Source of the DNA: Limivivens faecihominis | GTDB taxonomy: Bacteria > Bacillota > Clostridia > Lachnospirales > Lachnospiraceae | Assembly: GCF_020686945.1 (NCBI RefSeq) | Contig: NZ_JAJEPR010000010.1 | Span: forward strand, 1 to 64,000 | DNA: 64,000 bases | Direction of reading: 5' to 3' | In this document: piece by piece, positions 16,979 through 24,269 of the stretch | Position numbering within the stretch: position 1 is the stretch's first letter | Layout: every line of letters starts with the position of its first letter | Notes under the pieces: model-generated | Seen by the model: only the letters and a program-made list of their open reading frames with translations | Databases searched by the model: none | Told to the model about the DNA's origin: nothing | Translations under genes and position numbers: made by a program

Positions 16979-17146
16979 AGGGAGAAGTCTCCTTTCGGGA
17001 AAATAAATGTAGTTTATTTGAGTATAGCAGAAAAAGGAGGGGAAAGGATAATGCGGGGGAAAATATAATGAAAAATTAAGGTTTGTTTTTCTTTAATTGA
17101 TAAGGAAGAGGTAAGAGAGTAATTCTTTCAAAGTGTAAACAATCTC

Positions 17147-17175
17147 TTGACGCATCCCCCGTAACCCGCTATAAT
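17147..17175 (+). promoter_or_regulatory. Promoter of tRNA-Ser
   Basis: TTGACG (17147-17152), a 17-base spacer and TATAAT (17170-17175), 21 bases before the tRNA. Confidence 0.85.
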
Positions 17176-17196
17176 AAAATTCGGTTCATTTTATAA

Positions 17197-17284
17197 GGAG
17201 ATGTACTCAAGTGGCTGAAGAGACCGCACTCGAAATGCGGCAGGCCGGGCAACCGGCGCGAGGGTTCAAATCCCTCCATCTCCG
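17197..17284 (+). tRNA. tRNA-Ser (anticodon CGA)
   Basis: An 88-nt class II tRNA. The acceptor stem pairs GGAGATG with CATCTCC; discriminator base G. The anticodon loop CTCGAAA between CCGCA and TGCGG gives CGA, which reads UCG serine codons. A long variable arm (GGCCGGGCAACCGGC region) and the T arm GAGGGTTCAAATCCCTC are present. The 3' CCA is not encoded. Confidence 0.95.
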
Positions 17285-17286
17285 TA

Positions 17287-17330
17287 AAAGTGTGAAGCTG
17301 TGGCAATTTAACAAACTTCACACTTTTTTA
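17287..17330 (+). terminator. Terminator of tRNA-Ser
   Basis: AAAGTGTGAAG and CTTCACACTTT form an 11-bp stem followed by TTTT. Confidence 0.88.
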
Positions 17331-17389
17331 TGTGTGCCTGCCACTACATCATTAAATGGTTAGATGGCGATGATTAGTCGGTAACTAGT

Positions 17390-17538
17390 ACAGCGTTTCG
17401 AAAATAACTGGACCATTCACGCAGGATGCAGATTCGAGTGTGCTGTTGAAAAAGCCTCAGCGTAGCCCGCTACGCTGAGGCTTTTTCAACCGTGCAATCG
17501 GATTTGCAGACAAGTCAATGGTCCAGCTATTTTTAAAA
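17390..17538. repeat. Palindromic repeat, family R2, copy B, interrupted by a hairpin
   Basis: The left part CGTTTCGAAAATAACTGGAC onward and the right part TGCAATCGGATTTGCAGACA onward match copy A at 15847-15951. The outer arms pair (AACTGGACCATT with AATGGTCCAG). Between the halves lies a 46-base perfect hairpin that is absent from copy A. Confidence 0.8.
17445..17490. terminator. Perfect 22-bp hairpin inside R2 copy B, possible bidirectional terminator
   Basis: The arms at 17445-17466 and 17469-17490 are fully complementary around a two-base loop. The outer arms carry AAAAAGCCTCAGCG and CGCTGAGGCTTTTT, so it could terminate transcription in both directions. GTGC occurs on both sides (17439-17443 region and 17492-17495), as a short target duplication would leave. 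Confidence 0.7.
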
Positions 17539-17556
17539 TTTTGCCCAATTTCTCTG

Positions 17557-17584
17557 TTGTGAACAATGAAAAATATGGTATAAT
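17557..17584 (+). promoter_or_regulatory. Promoter of the pfkA-dnaX-ebfC-recR unit
   Basis: TTGTGA (17557-17562), a 16-base spacer and TATAAT (17579-17584), about 90 bases before the pfkA start. Confidence 0.6.
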
Positions 17585-17675
17585 GAATAACAGTGAGCGG
17601 GAACAGGCGAAGCCTGCTCATCGCGAGCGGCGAATGGTATATGGAATTCATCAAACGAAAAGGATGTGATACACT

Positions 17676-18749
17676 ATGAAGCGAATCGGTTTATTAACCA
17701 GCGGCGGTGACTGCCAGGCATTAAATGCTACAATGAGAGGTGTTGTGAAGAGCCTCAGCAACAGCCTTGACGAATTGGAAGTGTACGGCTTCATGAACGG
17801 ATATAAGGGTCTGATCTACGGCGATTACCGTATGCTCACGGCCAAAGATTTTTCCGGTATTCTGACAAAAGGAGGCACCATCCTTGGGTCTTCCCGTCAG
17901 CCCTTTAAACTTATGCGGGTGCCCGATGAAAACGGCCTGGATAAGGTTGAAGCGATGAAACAGAATTATTACAAGCTCCGTCTGGACTGTCTTGTCATCC
18001 TTGGCGGAAACGGCACACAGAAGACGGCAAACCTTCTCCGTGAAGAGGGGCTGAACATCATTCATCTGCCGAAGACCATTGATAATGATATTTACGGGAC
18101 CGATATGACCTTTGGTTTCCAGAGCGCTGTGGATATTGCCACAGATGCCATCGACTGCATCCACACGACGGCAGCTTCCCACAACCGTGTATTCATTGTT
18201 GAGGTTATGGGCCATAAGGTTGGCTGGCTGACGCTGTACGCCGGTATTGCAGGCGGCGCTGATATCGTGCTGATCCCCGAGATTCCCTACGATATTGACA
18301 AAGTTGTGGAAGCCATCGACAAGAGAACCAAAGCAGGAAAAGGCTTTACCATTCTGGCAGTGGCAGAGGGTGCGATCTCCAAAGAAGACGCAGCTCTTTC
18401 CAAGAAGGAATACAAAGAGAAACTGGCAAACCGCAAACATCCTTCCGTTTCCTACGAGCTGGCAGATCAGATCCTGGAAAAGACCGGAGTGGAAGTTCGT
18501 ATCACCGTTCCGGGTCATACACAGCGAGGCGGAAGTCCCTGCCCCTACGACCGTGTTCTTTCCACGAGACTGGGTGCGGCAGCAGCTCAGCTGATCCTGA
18601 AAGAAGAGTATGGTTACATGGTTGGAATAGTCAACGGTAAGTGTAAGAAAGTTCCCTTAGCTGAGGTTTCCGGCAAACTGAAAATGGTTTCCCCGGACGA
18701 TCAGATCATCCGTCAGGCAAAACTTACCGGAATCAGTTTCGGAGATTGA
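17676..18749 (+). CDS. pfkA: 6-phosphofructokinase (group III / mixed-substrate type)
   Basis: Glycolytic enzyme that phosphorylates fructose 6-phosphate to the 1,6-bisphosphate. The N-terminal LTSGGDCQALNA is the nucleotide-binding loop; the catalytic TIDND is at 134-138; the sugar-phosphate motif GHTQRGGSPCPYDR is near residue 282. The donor-selecting positions are mixed. GGNGT (110-114) keeps the Gly that favours ATP, whereas PKTIDND has the Lys (133) typical of pyrophosphate-dependent enzymes. Family knowledge places such G/K proteins in group III, many of which use ATP. The 357-residue length fits. dnaX starts six bases after its stop. Confidence 0.9.
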   Translation: MKRIGLLTSGGDCQALNATMRGVVKSLSNSLDELEVYGFMNGYKGLIYGDYRMLTAKDFSGILTKGGTILGSSRQPFKLMRVPDENGLDKVEAMKQNYYKLRLDCLVILGGNGTQKTANLLREEGLNIIHLPKTIDNDIYGTDMTFGFQSAVDIATDAIDCIHTTAASHNRVFIVEVMGHKVGWLTLYAGIAGGADIVLIPEIPYDIDKVVEAIDKRTKAGKGFTILAVAEGAISKEDAALSKKEYKEKLANRKHPSVSYELADQILEKTGVEVRITVPGHTQRGGSPCPYDRVLSTRLGAAAAQLILKEEYGYMVGIVNGKCKKVPLAEVSGKLKMVSPDDQIIRQAKLTGISFGD

Positions 18750-18755
18750 TGATCC

Positions 18756-20405
18756 ATGGGTTATACCGCGTTATATCGTAAATTCCGTCCTGACTCCTTC
18801 GCTTCGGTGAAGGGTCAGGACCATATTGTGAAAACACTGAAAAATCAGATCATGGCGGACCGTATTGGCCACGCCTATCTTTTTTGTGGGACCAGAGGTA
18901 CCGGAAAGACAAGCGTAGCCAAGATTCTGGCAAAGGCCGTCAACTGTGAGCATCCCGTGGACGGAAATCCCTGCGGGGAGTGTGAGAACTGCAAGGCCAT
19001 CGCTGCGGGCACTTCCATGAACGTCATCGAGATCGATGCCGCATCCAACAACGGTGTGGACAACATCCGTGAAATCCGGGAGGAGGTCGCCTATTCGCCC
19101 ACCACAGGAAAATACAAGGTCTACATTATCGATGAGGTGCATATGCTTTCCATCGGAGCTTTCAATGCACTTCTGAAAACGCTGGAAGAGCCGCCTTCCT
19201 ATGTGATCTTTATCCTGGCGACTACCGAAGCCCACAAGATCCCGATTACGATTCTGTCGAGGTGTCAGCGCTACGATTTCAAACGAATCTCCATCAATAC
19301 GATCAGCGACCGGCTCATGGAGCTGATGGAAAAAGAACAGGTGGAAGTGGAGGAAAAAGCTATCCGCTATATTGCAAAGAAAGCGGACGGTTCCATGCGT
19401 GACGCTTTAAGCCTTCTGGATCAGTGCATTGCCTTTTATTTGGGGCAGAAGCTGACCTATGATCATGTACTGGATGTGCTGGGAGCTGTGGATACGGAGG
19501 TTTTCAGCCGTTTCCTCCGGGAAATTTTAAGCAACAACGTGGCTCAGGTCATGAAGCAGCTGGAGGAACTTGTGATGCAGGGTCGGGAGCTGGGGCAGTT
19601 TGTCTCGGATTTCACCTGGTATCTTCGAAATCTTCTCCTTTTGAAATCCTCAGAAGAGCTGGAAGACGTGCTGGACGTGTCCAGCGACAATCTGGTGCTT
19701 TTAAAGGAAGAAGCGGGCATGGTCCGTGAAGATACGCTGATCCGTTTTATCCGGATCTTCTCTGAACTCTCCGGGCAGATGCGTTTTTCCGGGTCAAAAA
19801 GGGTGCTTCTCGAGGTGGCGGTGATCAAGCTTTGCCGGCCCCAGATGGAAACGGATGAGCTTTCTCTTCTGGAACGGATCCGGATGCTGGAGAAAAAGCT
19901 GGAATCCGGGATGATCGCCCTGCGGCAGGCTCCGGCAGGCCAGACGGCTCCGCGACCGGATTATGGAGCAGGGGACGAGGCCTTTTTCGGGGGTCTGGAT
20001 CTTCCGGGAGCCGGTGGAAATGCCGGAGCGGATGAGCTTTCCTTCGAGGAAAAGGCAGCGCCCGAGGATCTTCAGAAGGTCATGTCCATGTGGCCCAGCA
20101 TCGTGGCCCAGACCACGGGCCGTTTTAAAATGACACTGATCAGTGCAGTGCCAAAATACAATGCAGCCGGGGATGATAACCGTTTGTTCGTGGTATTTTC
20201 GGATTTCATGGGGGAACGGTATGCCAATGACCCGGAGGCAAAAAAACAGCTGGAGACGATCATTTCCAGCAGACTCGGCAAAGAGGTGGAGGTCAAAATG
20301 GTGCTTCCAGATGAGGAGCATCTGGCCCCGGGCCGGCTGGCAAAGATCAATGTCAGCGAAGGCTTAAGCCAGATTCATGCCGATATTGAAATTGAAGAAG
20401 AATAA
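18756..20405 (+). CDS. dnaX: DNA polymerase III subunits gamma and tau
   Basis: Clamp-loader ATPase of the replicative polymerase. Walker A is GTRGTGKT at 45-52. The zinc module has Cys64, Cys73, Cys76 and Cys79. Walker B (YIIDEVH) and the sensor region LATTEAHKIPITILSRCQRY follow. The oligomerisation domain runs to about residue 370, and a shorter, variable tau-like tail to 549. I see no A-rich slippery site within the tail, so a shorter gamma form is not evident. Co-directional with ebfC and recR, the conserved Firmicutes order. Confidence 0.96.
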   Translation: MGYTALYRKFRPDSFASVKGQDHIVKTLKNQIMADRIGHAYLFCGTRGTGKTSVAKILAKAVNCEHPVDGNPCGECENCKAIAAGTSMNVIEIDAASNNGVDNIREIREEVAYSPTTGKYKVYIIDEVHMLSIGAFNALLKTLEEPPSYVIFILATTEAHKIPITILSRCQRYDFKRISINTISDRLMELMEKEQVEVEEKAIRYIAKKADGSMRDALSLLDQCIAFYLGQKLTYDHVLDVLGAVDTEVFSRFLREILSNNVAQVMKQLEELVMQGRELGQFVSDFTWYLRNLLLLKSSEELEDVLDVSSDNLVLLKEEAGMVREDTLIRFIRIFSELSGQMRFSGSKRVLLEVAVIKLCRPQMETDELSLLERIRMLEKKLESGMIALRQAPAGQTAPRPDYGAGDEAFFGGLDLPGAGGNAGADELSFEEKAAPEDLQKVMSMWPSIVAQTTGRFKMTLISAVPKYNAAGDDNRLFVVFSDFMGERYANDPEAKKQLETIISSRLGKEVEVKMVLPDEEHLAPGRLAKINVSEGLSQIHADIEIEEE

Positions 20406-20419
20406 GGAGGAATAGATCC

Positions 20420-20785
20420 ATGGCAAAACGTGGAGGTTTCCCGGGCGGCGGAATGCCCGGAAATATGAATAATCTGATGAAACAGGCGCAGAGAATGCAG
20501 CGCCAGATGGAAGAGAGCCAGAAAGAGCTCGAAGAGAAAGAGTTTACCGCTACCGCAGGCGGCGGAGCCGTTGAGGTTTCCGTATCCGGAAAACGGGAAG
20601 TGACGAAGGTAAAACTTCAGGAAGAGGCTGTAGATCCCGATGACATCGAGATGCTGGAGGACCTCATCATGGCAGCAACCAACGAGGCTTTAAGAAAAGT
20701 TGATGAGGAGTCTGCCAACGTGATGGGCAAACTGACCGGCGGTCTGGGAAGCCTGGGCGGTCTTGGCGGAGGCCTTTCCTTCTGA
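20420..20785 (+). CDS. ebfC: YbaB/EbfC family nucleoid-associated protein
   Basis: Small dimeric DNA-binding protein of the YbaB/EbfC family, almost always encoded between dnaX and recR. The 121 residues begin with a Gly-rich tail (RGGFPGGGMPGNMNNLMKQA) and then the helical QRMQRQMEESQKELEEKEF. The beta-strand core VEVSVSGKREVTKVK and a C-terminal GGLGSLGGLGGGL tail follow. The Gly-rich ends are common in Clostridia. The stop overlaps the recR start by one base. Confidence 0.95.
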   Translation: MAKRGGFPGGGMPGNMNNLMKQAQRMQRQMEESQKELEEKEFTATAGGGAVEVSVSGKREVTKVKLQEEAVDPDDIEMLEDLIMAATNEALRKVDEESANVMGKLTGGLGSLGGLGGGLSF

Positions 20786-21381
20786 TGGATTACTACAGCA
20801 AGCAGATCAGCCAACTGATCGAGGAGCTCTCCAAGCTTCCGGGGGTGGGAAATAAATCCGCCCAGCGGCTGGCTTTTCACATCATTAACCGTCCGGTGGA
20901 GGAAGTGGAGCGGCTGGCGAACACGATCCTGGATGCCAGAAAAAATGTCCGCTACTGTAAAGAATGTTTTACCCTGACGGATCAGGAGCTCTGCCCCATC
21001 TGCCGCAATGAAAAAAGGGATCATACCACGATCATGGTGGTGGAAAACACCAGAGATCTCGCGGCCTATGAAAAGACCGGAAAATATGAGGGCGTTTACC
21101 ATGTGCTTCACGGCGCCATTTCCCCCATGCTGGGCATCGGCCCCAACGATATCCGCCTGAAAGAGCTTATGCAGCGCCTTCAGGGAGATGTCAAAGAGGT
21201 GATTATCGCCACAAATTCCAGTCTGGAGGGTGAGACCACAGCTATGTATATCAGCAAGCTGATCAAGCCCACCGGCATCAAGGTGAGCCGGATCGCCAGC
21301 GGTGTCCCCGTGGGCGGAGATCTGGAATATATTGATGAGGTGACGCTTCTTCGGGCACTGGAAGGACGGACGGCGTTGTAA
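20785..21381 (+). CDS. recR: Recombination mediator protein RecR
   Basis: DNA repair protein that, with RecO and RecF, loads RecA on single-stranded gaps. The helix-hairpin-helix LPGVGNKSAQRLAFHI is at about 18-33. The Cys4 zinc finger uses Cys58, Cys61, Cys70 and Cys73. The Toprim domain (VVENTRDLAAYEKTGKYEGVYHVLHG region, here noted in parts: VVENTRDLAAYEKTG) starts at about 85, and the Walker-like C-terminus is SRIASGVPVGGDLEYID. The 198-residue length is canonical. ATG overlaps the ebfC TGA, and a terminator follows. Confidence 0.97.
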   Translation: MDYYSKQISQLIEELSKLPGVGNKSAQRLAFHIINRPVEEVERLANTILDARKNVRYCKECFTLTDQELCPICRNEKRDHTTIMVVENTRDLAAYEKTGKYEGVYHVLHGAISPMLGIGPNDIRLKELMQRLQGDVKEVIIATNSSLEGETTAMYISKLIKPTGIKVSRIASGVPVGGDLEYIDEVTLLRALEGRTAL

Positions 21382-21398
21382 GACAGTGTGTAAAAATA

Positions 21399-21443
21399 AA
21401 AGTGACAGAGTTCCCCAAAAAGGAGATTTCTGTCACTTTTTTG
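21399..21443 (+). terminator. Terminator after recR
   Basis: AAAGTGACAGA pairs with TCTGTCACTTT around a 15-base loop and is followed by T residues. Confidence 0.9.
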
Positions 21444-21465
21444 ATTGCGTGTAAGGATTCAGAAG

Positions 21466-21563
21466 CCAATGTTCCAGGGAATATTTTGGCAGGAATATGT
21501 CAGAATCATGTGAGGTGTATGCAATAATATTATCGATATATGCACTGTGAATATACGCAACCG
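21466..21563. repeat. Diverged copy of palindromic family R3
   Basis: Several blocks align in order with the copy at 12037-12180: TTTTGGCAGGAATATG, GTGAGGTGTATGCA, TATATGCACTGTGA and ACGCAACCGTTA. The outer arms have decayed. It abuts the 3' end of the HD gene. Confidence 0.5.
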
Positions 21564-22424
21564 TTAAGACCGGGCAGAAAGGTTTTCTGACAGTCCACAG
21601 TTTTCCTGGATATAGCTTCGGGTAAGGCCAGAAATCTTCTGCCAGCGTTTCTTATCTTCCGGATCTATTGGGGCATACCGCCGAAGGATTTTTTCCATAT
21701 AGCCGCTCTCCAGGATCCAGACGAAGGAGGCAGGAAAATTCAGGTCAAAAAGATAAGCCACATAGGAGAGCCACATATCCGGACGGGTTTCCCGGAGGGA
21801 GTTGATGAGGGGCTCTTTTTTCATGAAGGTCTCATAGGCGTAATCGCTGAGACTTTCCCGGGAGAGGTCCGCTTCCGTCACGTCCAGCATGGCTTCCATG
21901 GAGTCGGTGGCCTTGACACGGAAATTATCGAGCTTGTCTGCGTCCCGGATGAGCCGTGTGAAAAGCAGGAGATTTTCCGGGAGTCCATCAGGAACCTGAA
22001 AGACGCCGTGATACTCGATGGCAGCCTCAATGACGGGAGACCAGGCTTCATATTTCGGGGCCAGGTAATCCTGGATATGGCCATCCAGGAAAAGAAACTC
22101 CACGCTGAGCTTCGCATGGGGAATCAGGGAATCGTCAAAGCTGTGGAACCGGGTCAGCTGCTCAAAACGGCCAACATCGTGGAGCAGGCCGATAAGGCAG
22201 GCGATATAGGTTTCCTCATCAGAAAGTTTTAAAGCTCGGGCGAGATAAAAACAGGCATCCACCACATGAAAGGTGTGGCGGAGCTTCAGCTCAATCTTCG
22301 GGTCCGCCAGGTCAAAACCGGAGGCAAAGGTGAGAAAGGTCTTTGCATTTTCCAGAAAATTCGGTTCGGAAACCGGCGGTAGAGAAGAGAGGTACTGGGA
22401 AAAAACAGTGGAATCTGGGGTCAT
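21564..22424 (-). CDS. HD-domain phosphohydrolase
   Basis: Predicted metal-dependent phosphohydrolase of unknown substrate. The HD-domain residues are visible as LRHTFHVVDACFYLARALK (first His, about residue 50), GLLHDVGRFEQ (the HD pair, about 80) and LIRDADKLDNFRV (the distal Asp, about 165). The C-terminal 120 residues are helical. A longer frame starts at 22448, but AAAGGAG lies six bases before the ATG at 22424 and sets the start there. That ATG overlaps the stop of the broken LacI gene (ATGA), so it may once have been translated from the same message. Confidence 0.85.
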   Translation of the reverse strand: MTPDSTVFSQYLSSLPPVSEPNFLENAKTFLTFASGFDLADPKIELKLRHTFHVVDACFYLARALKLSDEETYIACLIGLLHDVGRFEQLTRFHSFDDSLIPHAKLSVEFLFLDGHIQDYLAPKYEAWSPVIEAAIEYHGVFQVPDGLPENLLLFTRLIRDADKLDNFRVKATDSMEAMLDVTEADLSRESLSDYAYETFMKKEPLINSLRETRPDMWLSYVAYLFDLNFPASFVWILESGYMEKILRRYAPIDPEDKKRWQKISGLTRSYIQENCGLSENLSARS

Positions 22425-23336
22425 GGGAGCTCCTTTCTGAAATTGCATACAGATTCCCGTTCAATGAGCTGTACGGGAACTTTGCATATCTTGGGTGAAC
22501 TTTTTTCGGGATTTTGGAACTGTTCCAGCAGCAGCCGGGCAGCTTCTACGCCGATCTGGAGAAAATCCTGAGCGATGACTGTGATGGAGGGAGAAAAACA
22601 GGAAAATATCCGGTCATCATCGAAACCGATAACGGACATTTGTTCCGGTATGGAGATTCCCCGCTCATTCAACAGGGAGATTCCGCCCAGGCAAAGGTCA
22701 AAGGAGCAGAAAAAGACGGCGCATCTGCTCTTTTCCGCCCATTTGTCCGTTGAGATCATAGGAGTAAAGCTTCGGATAAGCAGGAAGTTTTGCATCCTTT
22801 AGTGCGTTCAGAAAACCGGAAGTTCTCTGGACAATCGTATAGGCATCCCTGCGGCCTGCAACAAAGCCAATCCGCTGATGATTTTTGCGGGCCAGATAGG
22901 AGCCTGCCAGATAACCGCCCAGATAATTTTCGGAAGTCACATAATCCGAAGAAAAAGAATCGCTGACCTGATCCAGGGTTCCGGTAACGGCAATGAGACC
23001 GCGGATGTTGTTTTTGATCAGAAGCTGGCCAAGCTGCAGCTGCTTTTCTTTTTCCGGAGGATAGGTATGTATGGTGCAGACATAACTCTGTTCCCAGAGA
23101 AAAGATGTAATGTAGCTGACAGAATTTCCCCAGAAATAGTTGTTCTTGGAGGGAATCAGAAGGGCGACGGTGTGGGAGCTTTTAGCACGGAGCCCCTGAG
23201 CGATTCGATTGTTTTTTATGGAGGCTTCAACAAGGGCCTCATTTTCCGGAAGTATATTTTTGTGATTGAGATATTTTGAAATGGTAGATACAGCCAGGCC
23301 AGTGTCCCGTGCAATATCGGTGATCTTAATTTTTAT
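22421..23336 (-). pseudogene. Broken LacI-family regulator
   Basis: Two frames together give a LacI-type repressor. The first runs from about 23336 (KITDIARDTGLAVSTISKYL, the helix-turn-helix) through the ligand domain (IGFVAGRRDAYTIVQRTSGF) to a stop near 22698. The second resumes with CAVFFCSFDLCLGG and continues with SVIGFDDDRIFSCFSPSITV to the end at 22421. The switch falls where 15-20 residues are normally present, so a frameshifting deletion is likely. The 5' end also lacks a normal start: an in-frame TGA is followed by AAA AGA GGA TTT CAC ATA, with no ATG, GTG or TTG. Probably inactive. It would have controlled the nearby sugar-uptake genes. Confidence 0.8.
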
Positions 23337-23649
23337 GTGAAATCCTCTTTTTCATACGTTGGGTTCTTGGACCCTCTGGTTTCATCTTACCACAGAACCT
23401 CCAGCTCCACAATCAGCAGAATGAGAATTGCAGGGATTCTTTTTTTGTAAAATGAAACGTTTTTTGTTATAAAAAAGAATAATACAGCTATATACAAAAA
23501 AATAGATAAAAAATATGTGAAAAACGGAAGAAATACCATGAATATATGAAAATATATTAACAAAACGTTTCAAGTTTGGTGAGGCGTTTCCAGAACGAAA
23601 CAGAAAATACGGGGACAGAACAAACGGAAAAAACAAAAGTATTGCCAGC

Positions 23650-24012
23650 TCAATAGGAGCCAAGAACAGCTACTGGTTTCTGGTCCTCGTGTATACAGCC
23701 TTTAACCTGGCACAGGCGGTGTATCTGTATATCGGTTTTATTCAGGGAATTGACAGGGAACTGGATGAAGCAGCCATCATTGACGGCTGCAATGATGTGT
23801 TCCTTCTGACGAAAATTCTGATGCCGATCTGTAAACCGATTATTGCCACGGAAGCAATTTTTGTCTTCATCTATGGTTATGAAGAGTTGATTTTCTCTCT
23901 GATTTTACTTTCCAAACCGGAAAAGTATACGGCATCCAGGGCAATGCTGAATTTCACCGGGGAACATTCCACAGATATGGAACCGCAGTTTGCTTTCATT
24001 GTGAGTGTTTAA
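23650..24012 (+). pseudogene. Remnant of a carbohydrate ABC transporter permease (MalG type)
   Basis: The open frame encodes the last part of a binding-protein-dependent sugar permease. The EAA loop is visible as RELDEAAIIDGCNDVFLLTK followed by ILMPICKPIIATEAIFVF. The N-terminal transmembrane half is missing: only about 120 of the usual 275 residues remain, and the frame upstream is closed. It is cut short by a stop at 24010. No partner permease or binding protein is left in the window. Confidence 0.8.
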
Positions 24013-24057
24013 AGCTGTAAGCCAGCTGAAAGTAAAGGTACCGGAAAAATTATCCCT

Positions 24058-24174
24058 GGTGCCTGTGAGCTTCTGAAGAAAAAAATGGAAAATGAAGAAC
24101 AGAGAAGCTATGCAAAGGTAATCCGGCCAAGGGGAAAAGTGTTAATCCGGGAATCCATCGCAGAACCGGGATAA
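24058..24174 (+). pseudogene. C-terminal remnant of a second LacI-family regulator
   Basis: A short frame reads GACELLKKKMENEEQR and then IRPRGKVLIRESIAEPG before TAA. The pattern of a last helix followed by P-x-x-L-x-x-R-E-S is the normal end of LacI/GalR proteins. The rest of the gene is gone. It lies between the permease remnant and the intact manA-ROK fusion. Confidence 0.65.
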
Positions 24175-24269
24175 TATCAACTCTTTACTCATCCCGTACT
24201 TTGCTGTATACTTATTATGAAAATCAGGTGTCTGAGCAACGCCGAAATGAAGATTCAGGAGGAAAAAGT

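Noticed and set aside
17445..17490. CRISPR-like or IS end
   Set aside because: A single hairpin without spacers, direct repeats or a transposase; best explained as a terminator-like palindrome inside R2.
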